Shown here piece by piece: positions 58,467 through 64,000 of a DNA stretch of 64,000 nt. Position 1 is the first letter of the stretch; the number at the start of each line of letters is the position of its first letter. A model generated the notes under the pieces. That model was not told the DNA's origin. It saw nothing but the letters and a program-made list of their open reading frames with translations, and ran no database searches. The position numbers were made by a program, and so were the translations under genes. This stretch comes from Anolis sagrei (lineage: Eukaryota > Chordata > Lepidosauria > Squamata > Anolidae), in contig NC_090022.1 in NCBI RefSeq assembly GCF_037176765.1, positions 57,925,209-57,989,208 on the forward strand, in the 5' to 3' direction.

Positions 58467-58655
58467 TGTTGCTTAAAATTGTTCTTCAGTTTAAAGATTG
58501 TATTGTTCTTTCATATATTTCTTTTGTGGACTACAAATAAGACATGTCCAGTGTGCATAGAAATTTGTTTATGTTTTGTTCAAACTATAGTCCAGTCCCC
58601 CAACAGTCTAAGGGACTGTGAACTGGCCCTCTTTTTGAAAAGTTTGAGGACCCTT
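58457..58655 (-). mobile_element. hAT fragment, same family as 14652-15035
   Basis: ccccaacagtctaagggact, ctggccctctttttgaaaag and tttgaggacccttg: the family's left end in reverse. The other end is missing. Confidence 0.65.
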
Positions 58656-59536
58656 GGCATAGAGAGACTGAAAGAAAGAGGAACAAATCAATTCTTTATA
58701 ACAAGCAACTACAAGTGATTATGAGACTGAGACAGCATGGTGAAAAATATTTTAGTGTGGCACTACAAACAAATAGCTCACTATGCAGCTACAGGACCCA
58801 TATAGAACCACTTCAAGCAGCACAGAGTGATCAGCATGAGATTTAAACCAGTCTTCGGAGTCAACTTGTACAACAGTAAAGCTGATAGAATTAGGGGTAA
58901 ACTAAAGATATCATGCAGTGGAACTTCCATGTCAATCTTCAATAAGGATGGTGAGGAAGTCACTTTTGATCTCTTTGGTTGATTTATTTCTTCTGTTTTT
59001 CAACTGTATAACAATGGAAACAACAAAATTATAATGTAAACTAAAGGGAACCAGAACAAGAGTTTTTGCATGTGTAGAAAGGCTGAGAGCTTCATTACAT
59101 TCTGACCTTCGAAATAGTGTCCTGTGCTCAGTTTTTTTTATGATTAAAAATCCCTCAAGCTTGAAGTCTGCCTGGTCTTTGGTGTAGGGTAAACTAATTT
59201 AAAAAGTATTGTCATGGGGAAGAGTTACAGATCTGGATTTCCTGCAAAGAAAAATTGAAATAGTCTGAGCCTGATGAGGATGAGCCTCCTGACACCAACT
59301 GCGCTCCTTTACAGCTTGGATATGGCAGTCCATCTAGGTCCACCTGCCAAGGTCATTGTCATTTATCAGGACTCTAGGGAGAGGAGGAAAGAGAGATGAT
59401 TTGAACTTTCCTTCCAAAATCCAGAAACATGTGGTTTAATAAGACCTTGTATAAACCCAAAGAACATTTGTAGCTTTGCAGTTGAGTTTTACTGATGGTC
59501 TGCTTTTACAATAGCACAGTCAGCTATCCAAATTAT

Positions 59537-59612
59537 CTATCTATCTATCATCTATCCATCCACCCACCCACCCACCCACCCATCCATCCATCTACTTACC
59601 TACCTATCTATG
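59537..59612 (+). repeat. (CTAT)n / (CCAC)n compound tetranucleotide array
   Basis: Runs of atct, then cacc/ccat, then ctac-type units in one 75-base tract. Confidence 0.85.
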
Positions 59613-60018
59613 TAATGCAAACGTTCATTTTTTAAAAATTCCAATACAGGAGTTAAAGCATGGCATCGTATGTTGACCTTACAGCACATGAAGATTTAAT
59701 TTGGAAAAACATGCTCCGTAAGGTTTCCGGGACTGAAAATTAGCTCATGGATCAATAACTTCTGGAGCCCTTTCACACCAACCAATTATAGTACTACGAT
59801 CCCATTTTAGTTACATGGCTAAATCTTGAATTTGCTGATGTTTCAGAGCTGACTAGCTGAGAATTAAAAATACATTACTCTTCTGTAAACAGCGAATCCT
59901 AGGAATCATAATTACGATTAGAATGGAATCAGAATTATATAATTCTTAATGTGCAACTGCCCTTGCTCTACACTTCTTCTCCTCCTATATTCAGGCAAAT
60001 AGCTGAACAGTTATCCTG

Positions 60019-60719
60019 CAGGAGTATACCATATACCATGCAGCTATGGACAAGTGTACGTAGGGACCACCAAATGCAGCATTGCCCAACACAAATCAAG
60101 GAACATGCAGACTACTTCAACCAGAGAAGTCAGCCATAGCAGACCATCTGGTGAACCAACCTGGGCATACCAATTCTTTGAGAACACAGAAATGATGGAC
60201 CACTCTAACAACTACCATGTCAGGTTACATAGAGAAGCCACTGAAATCCACAAGCATGTGGACAATTTCAACAGAAAGGAAGAAACCATGAAAATAAACA
60301 AAATCTGGGTACCAGCATTAAGAACTCTAAAATTATAACAATAAAAAATAACTAAACTCAAACACAGGGGAACTACAGACAAGAAACAATCAGGAACACC
60401 TAATCACCTCCCAACAGAAGATTATTTTAGGCAGTAACAAGCCACCCCTAAAAACTGTCAGACCATCAAATACTAATCAAGGTGGCCAATTGAAACATTC
60501 ATGCCTAGCTCCAAGAGACAAGAGTTCTTTCTCCCACCCTGGACATTCCACAGATATATAAACCCATTTTTCCTAGTTTCCAACAGACTTCACAACCTCT
60601 GAGGATGCCTGCCACAGATGCAGGTGAAACGTCAGGAGAGAATGCTTCTACAACATGGCCATACAGCCCGAAAAACTTGCAGCAACCCAGTGATTCTGTC
60701 CATGAAAGCCTTTGACAAT
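60019..60719 (+). mobile_element. Penelope-like element, longest copy (GIY-YIG end plus 3' UTR)
   Basis: Flanked by ACAGTTATCCTG (60007-60018, 60720-60731). The 5' part encodes YGQVYVGTTKCSIAQHKSR and FENTEMMDHSNNYHVRLHRE then TEIHKHVDNFNRKEETMK and INKIWVPAL, the pattern of the GIY-YIG endonuclease of Penelope-like elements. The 3' UTR follows and ends gtccatgaaagcctttgaca. Truncated before the reverse transcriptase, so a dead fragment. It ties all the short copies in this window to one family. Confidence 0.85.
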
Positions 60720-60774
60720 ACAGTTATCCTGTGCCCATAAAAATATATAGAATGGGGCTATGTGTGACCCCAAT

Positions 60775-60875
60775 ATTTAGTTGCCTTCCTTTGAGGTTGA
60801 GAGAGTGTGACTTGCCCAGCATCACCCAGTGGGCTTCCATGATTGAGTAAGGATTTTAAATTCTGCCCTGTTATA
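60775..60875 (-). mobile_element. MIR/CORE-type SINE, minus strand
   Basis: gttgagagagtgtgacttgc and agcatcacccagtgggcttc, complement of the family's central part. Confidence 0.6.
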
Positions 60876-62406
60876 TTTTGGTTTAGTTCCAGATTAACAA
60901 TTAGTGTTACCAGACAGAATGGGAACCTTCCAGGGTCAATTTTTAAAATTTGTGTAGTGTTTGGATTTTGTTTGTTCTTGTAATTGATACCCTATCTCTC
61001 TAAGGAAAGACAAACAAGCAGTTAGAAACACTGGAAAAGTCTGGATTTGAAATTTCGGTATCAGAAGCTAATAGGTGTGGTGAAGCATCAAGTTCCAGCA
61101 ACACGTGGTTCTTCTCTGAGGTGTTTCATGGTACCCAGAACACTATATTAACTTCGGAGCAACATTGATTGATTTTAGGAAAAAGTTACATTGAAATAAA
61201 TGACTAAAGAGTATAGTCTGAGGCCAAATTCTAAAAACATTTTTGTAAGTAAATCCCATGGGCATCATTAAAATGTACCTACAGTAAGTGAGATTAGGGC
61301 TGTTGCATAGATTTCGATCTCAAAATCACTTTTGCAGTCAAGAACCTTGCAAAGTGGTGTTCTCTGCAGGGAAGGATTTATAGCATTCTTTTCTGCCAGC
61401 GCAGGACGTGTGGGGTTGGGGTGTAATACGTGTCTGCTAAAATCACTGGAAGATTCCTTCTTTTTAAAATGTAAGTTCGGTTCTTTTTTAAAAACTAAGC
61501 AATAGAATGATCTGGTGGTAAATTTCTGATTAGCTTGTAAAACGTCTGGCTTTGCCTTTTTACTGTTGTTATTTTTTTAAGATAGAGTTGGTCCATTTCC
61601 TTAGGGGAACTGTCATGCTCTGAATGGGCCTCCTCCATCTGGGAGCAGCTGCTGAAGACGCAGGGGATTTTTTTCCGCTTGAAGCAAGGAAGAGAATGGC
61701 AACTGAAACCATCTGCAGAACTCATTACACTGATAGCCATGACTTTTGAACGGGCTCCAAGTCAAAGGTACGCGTTTTTATTCATCAACAAGAGCCTATT
61801 GTGAAGAAAGGAGAAAACGGAGTTGGAACCAACAAAGATGCATTTTACCACTAATTTGCCGCATTTCGGAGCATGTTTCACTTTGCCCTTGGTTCCCTTT
61901 ACCTCAAAGCAATGGAATTTAAAGAAAAAGAAAAAAAGTAAACATATTGCGGAACCAATTGCATTTTAGGATCTGTTCAAATGTTGTCCTTATAGAATAA
62001 AAATATGTGTTGAGAAAGCACACTATGTCTATTTTCTATGTGAATTCTGTACCAAGGAATTTTACTTTTCCTTGAATGAAAAGTTTGTCTTGGGTCAAAA
62101 GTTCAGCCTCCTGGCTCACAGGTTATTTGTTCCTTCCTGGAATGTATATTGAAGCCAGTTCTCACCTATTATTTGTCTTGCCAGTAAGCTACAATTTGGT
62201 TCTTCCTGTCCATCTTCGTGTCTCTTAGACTCTTGAAAGAGAAGGTTCTTTTTTTTTTTCCAGACTGGAAACATATGCACAATTCCTTGAGGGCAAAAAG
62301 TTCAATTAAACACAGTGGGATGCCTGTCTAGGATAGGTTTGCACTATCACATAATTTTTTTTAAGTGTTAATAATTAGATCAAAATACAAATGTATATAT
62401 TTTTAG

Positions 62407-62648
62407 ATTTTTCTTTCATATTAGGAGTGACTTGTGAAATTGCAAGTCGTTTCTGTTGTGAGAGAATTGGCCATCTGCAGGGATGTTGCCAGGGGACACC
62501 CAGATGTTTGATGTTTTTTACCATCCTTGTGGGAGGCTTCTCTCATGTCCCCACATGGGGAGCTGGAGCTGACAGAGGGAGCTCAACCCGCTCTCCCCGG
62601 ATTTGAATCGCTGACCTGTTGGTCACCAGTCGTGCTGGCACAAGGGTT
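62407..62648 (-). mobile_element. tRNA-derived SINE, minus strand
   Basis: attaggagtgacttgtgaaa to ggatttgaatcgctgacctg and gctggcacaagggttt. Confidence 0.8.
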
Positions 62649-63129
62649 TTTTAAGTGCTTGATTTGGATATAAACCCATAGCCCTGTAGTTTATGGGATA
62701 ACTTTTGGGCAGTCAACATCTGTTAGACTAGCCAACCTCAGAGGGCTATTGCCAGGATAAAATAAGAAGAGGGTCATATAATCTTATTGTTTTCCTCTTG
62801 GAAGAAAATGCTCGACAAAGTGTAACTGGCTGAGTGAGTTCAATTTTATCTGTTTTTTTTCTGTATGTCAGGTGGCATCACCTTTGTTACAGGATATGTA
62901 TCTCTGCTGTCAATAAAATAGAAATAGATGTTTTTCTGAAACTCCCTGCTATTCTCCATTATGCAGCGGACATTGGCAATTTGGTCTCTTGTTCCTCTGC
63001 CTTTAAAGCAGAAAACCTGGGATCAGATCCTGGGATATAGGGCCTGCCTGGAAGAGCCCTATGACTTGTGGAGTGGAATCCCCACTCCACAAGTTGTTGC
63101 TGGAAGCTATTAGAACCCTCTCTCACTCT

Positions 63130-63755
63130 CTTGTCCTTTAGGAAAGAACTGAAGATGTTCCTGTTTGAAATAGCTTTTAACTGAATGATACAGAAGCCCA
63201 GTATTTTATTGCCTTATGAGAATATTAAAGTGCTTTTTAATTCAATCTTACTTTAATTTAATTTTAATTGTCTACAACAGTGGTTCGTAACCTTTTTTTG
63301 ACCAGGGACTACTCTCTAACATTAGCACTAAAAAGGTTACAAATCAGTTTTTGGTCAACTTTAGATTTGGTTTGGAGTCGTGATTCAGAAAATAGCATTG
63401 TATAGACCACATCAGTTCTAATTTCTGATACAGAACATATGCCTTGGTCAGTGACAGGGAAGAAGTGGCAGGCAGCACGAAAGGTGTGGAAATAAAATAA
63501 AACAAAACAAAACAAAGAGGAAGGAGGCTCACGGATCAGATTTTCATCCTCGGGCCCACTGGTGGTCTGTGGCCCACAGGTTAAGAAGGACTGGTCTACA
63601 AGGTAGTATCCACCTAACTCTTTTGGGCTGTTTTAATCAATGGGTTTATGTTATATTGTATGTTTGATGTTGCTGTGAGCCGCCTTGGGTGCATTGGGAG
63701 AAAGATGGGATAAAAATATTTGAAATGTAAATAAATACATAAATAACTAGGTCAC
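63130..63755 (+). mobile_element. L2/CR1-type LINE 3' end split by a hAT element
   Basis: The LINE body (63130-63277) resumes after the hAT (from 63602) and ends gctgtgagccgccttgggtg ... gatgggataaaaatatttga. Confidence 0.75.
63278..63593. mobile_element. Non-autonomous hAT element, 316 bp
   Basis: Ends CAGTGGTTCGTAACCTTTTT and ...CAGGTTAAGAAGGACTG. Perfect 8-bp duplication GTCTACAA (63270-63277, 63594-63601). Confidence 0.85.
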
Positions 63756-64000
63756 ATGTCTCGGCCTTAGTGAAAGGACATGGCAAGTCCCTCTTTGAAC
63801 AAATCTGGTTTTATTATTTATTTATTTATTTTACAATATTTAGGTTTATTTTAGGGTTGCCCTACTTGAAGGCACACAACAACAAATCATTTTTGTTCAC
63901 CCTTATCTACAGAATTTAAAATTTAAGGCTCAACCAAGTACACTTTACCGATATATTATTTTTGCCTGAATAACATTTTTAATTGATCTTTTGTTTTTGT

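Larger units (their letters stand above)
48111..64000. other. Intergenic region downstream of HESX1
   Basis: No host coding exon can be supported. Mobile elements are listed separately. Stretches ~48120-48650, 49200-50100, 52680-53850, 54330-55260, 57020-57500, 58660-59530 and 60880-62400 are mostly AT-rich; two MITE-like fragments (~52740-52930, ~59760-59960) are the only recognisable content. Confidence 0.5.

Noticed and set aside
1-64000. CRISPR arrays, operons, prophage or other prokaryotic systems
   Set aside because: Spliced vertebrate genes and vertebrate repeats throughout; the spaced repeats are dispersed transposon copies, not regular arrays.

Overview
This is nuclear DNA from a squamate reptile, most likely an Anolis-like iguanian lizard. 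Genes are split into short exons with GT-AG introns. The intervening DNA is full of reptile repeats: Sauria SINEs with an ACCTTT tail, a second tRNA-derived SINE, 5S-derived SINEs, CR1/L2 LINE 3' ends, many hAT MITEs with 8-bp target duplications, and one very active Penelope-like family. The gene order ASB14 > < APPL1 ... HESX1 > matches human 3p14.3, in reversed orientation.

Layout. 492-670 (+): last coding exon of ASB14, the SOCS box of a cullin-5 ubiquitin-ligase adaptor. 7414-34662 (-): all 22 coding exons of APPL1 (708 codons plus stop), an endosomal Rab5 effector with BAR, PH and PTB domains. Its promoter lies in a GC/CpG-rich patch at about 34.5-34.9 kb. 34.9-43.8 kb: intergenic, dominated by a nested LINE/SINE/hAT stack, Penelope-like copies and LINE debris. 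43933-47970 (+): all four coding exons of HESX1 (196 codons plus stop), a paired-like homeodomain repressor, with a TATA box and TAATTA-type sites upstream and a poly(A) signal at 48105. 48.1-64 kb: intergenic, mostly mobile-element relics. IL17RD is expected beyond the right edge by synteny.

ASB14 and APPL1 converge on a 6.7-kb spacer. APPL1 and HESX1 diverge from promoters about 9.2 kb apart. Nothing suggests that the three genes act in one pathway; the arrangement is ancestral synteny.

I found no clearly new biological system. The observations most worth checking are a strong in-frame alternative splice donor in APPL1 exon 7 that would add 14 residues to the BAR domain, a Penelope-like insertion whose target duplication reaches the splice donor of APPL1 exon 11, a group of fold-back Penelope-like copies with clear target duplications, a nearly perfect 134-bp palindromic hAT MITE about 75 bp from the APPL1 exon 1 donor, and an apparently recent DIRS-type fragment in an APPL1 intron.
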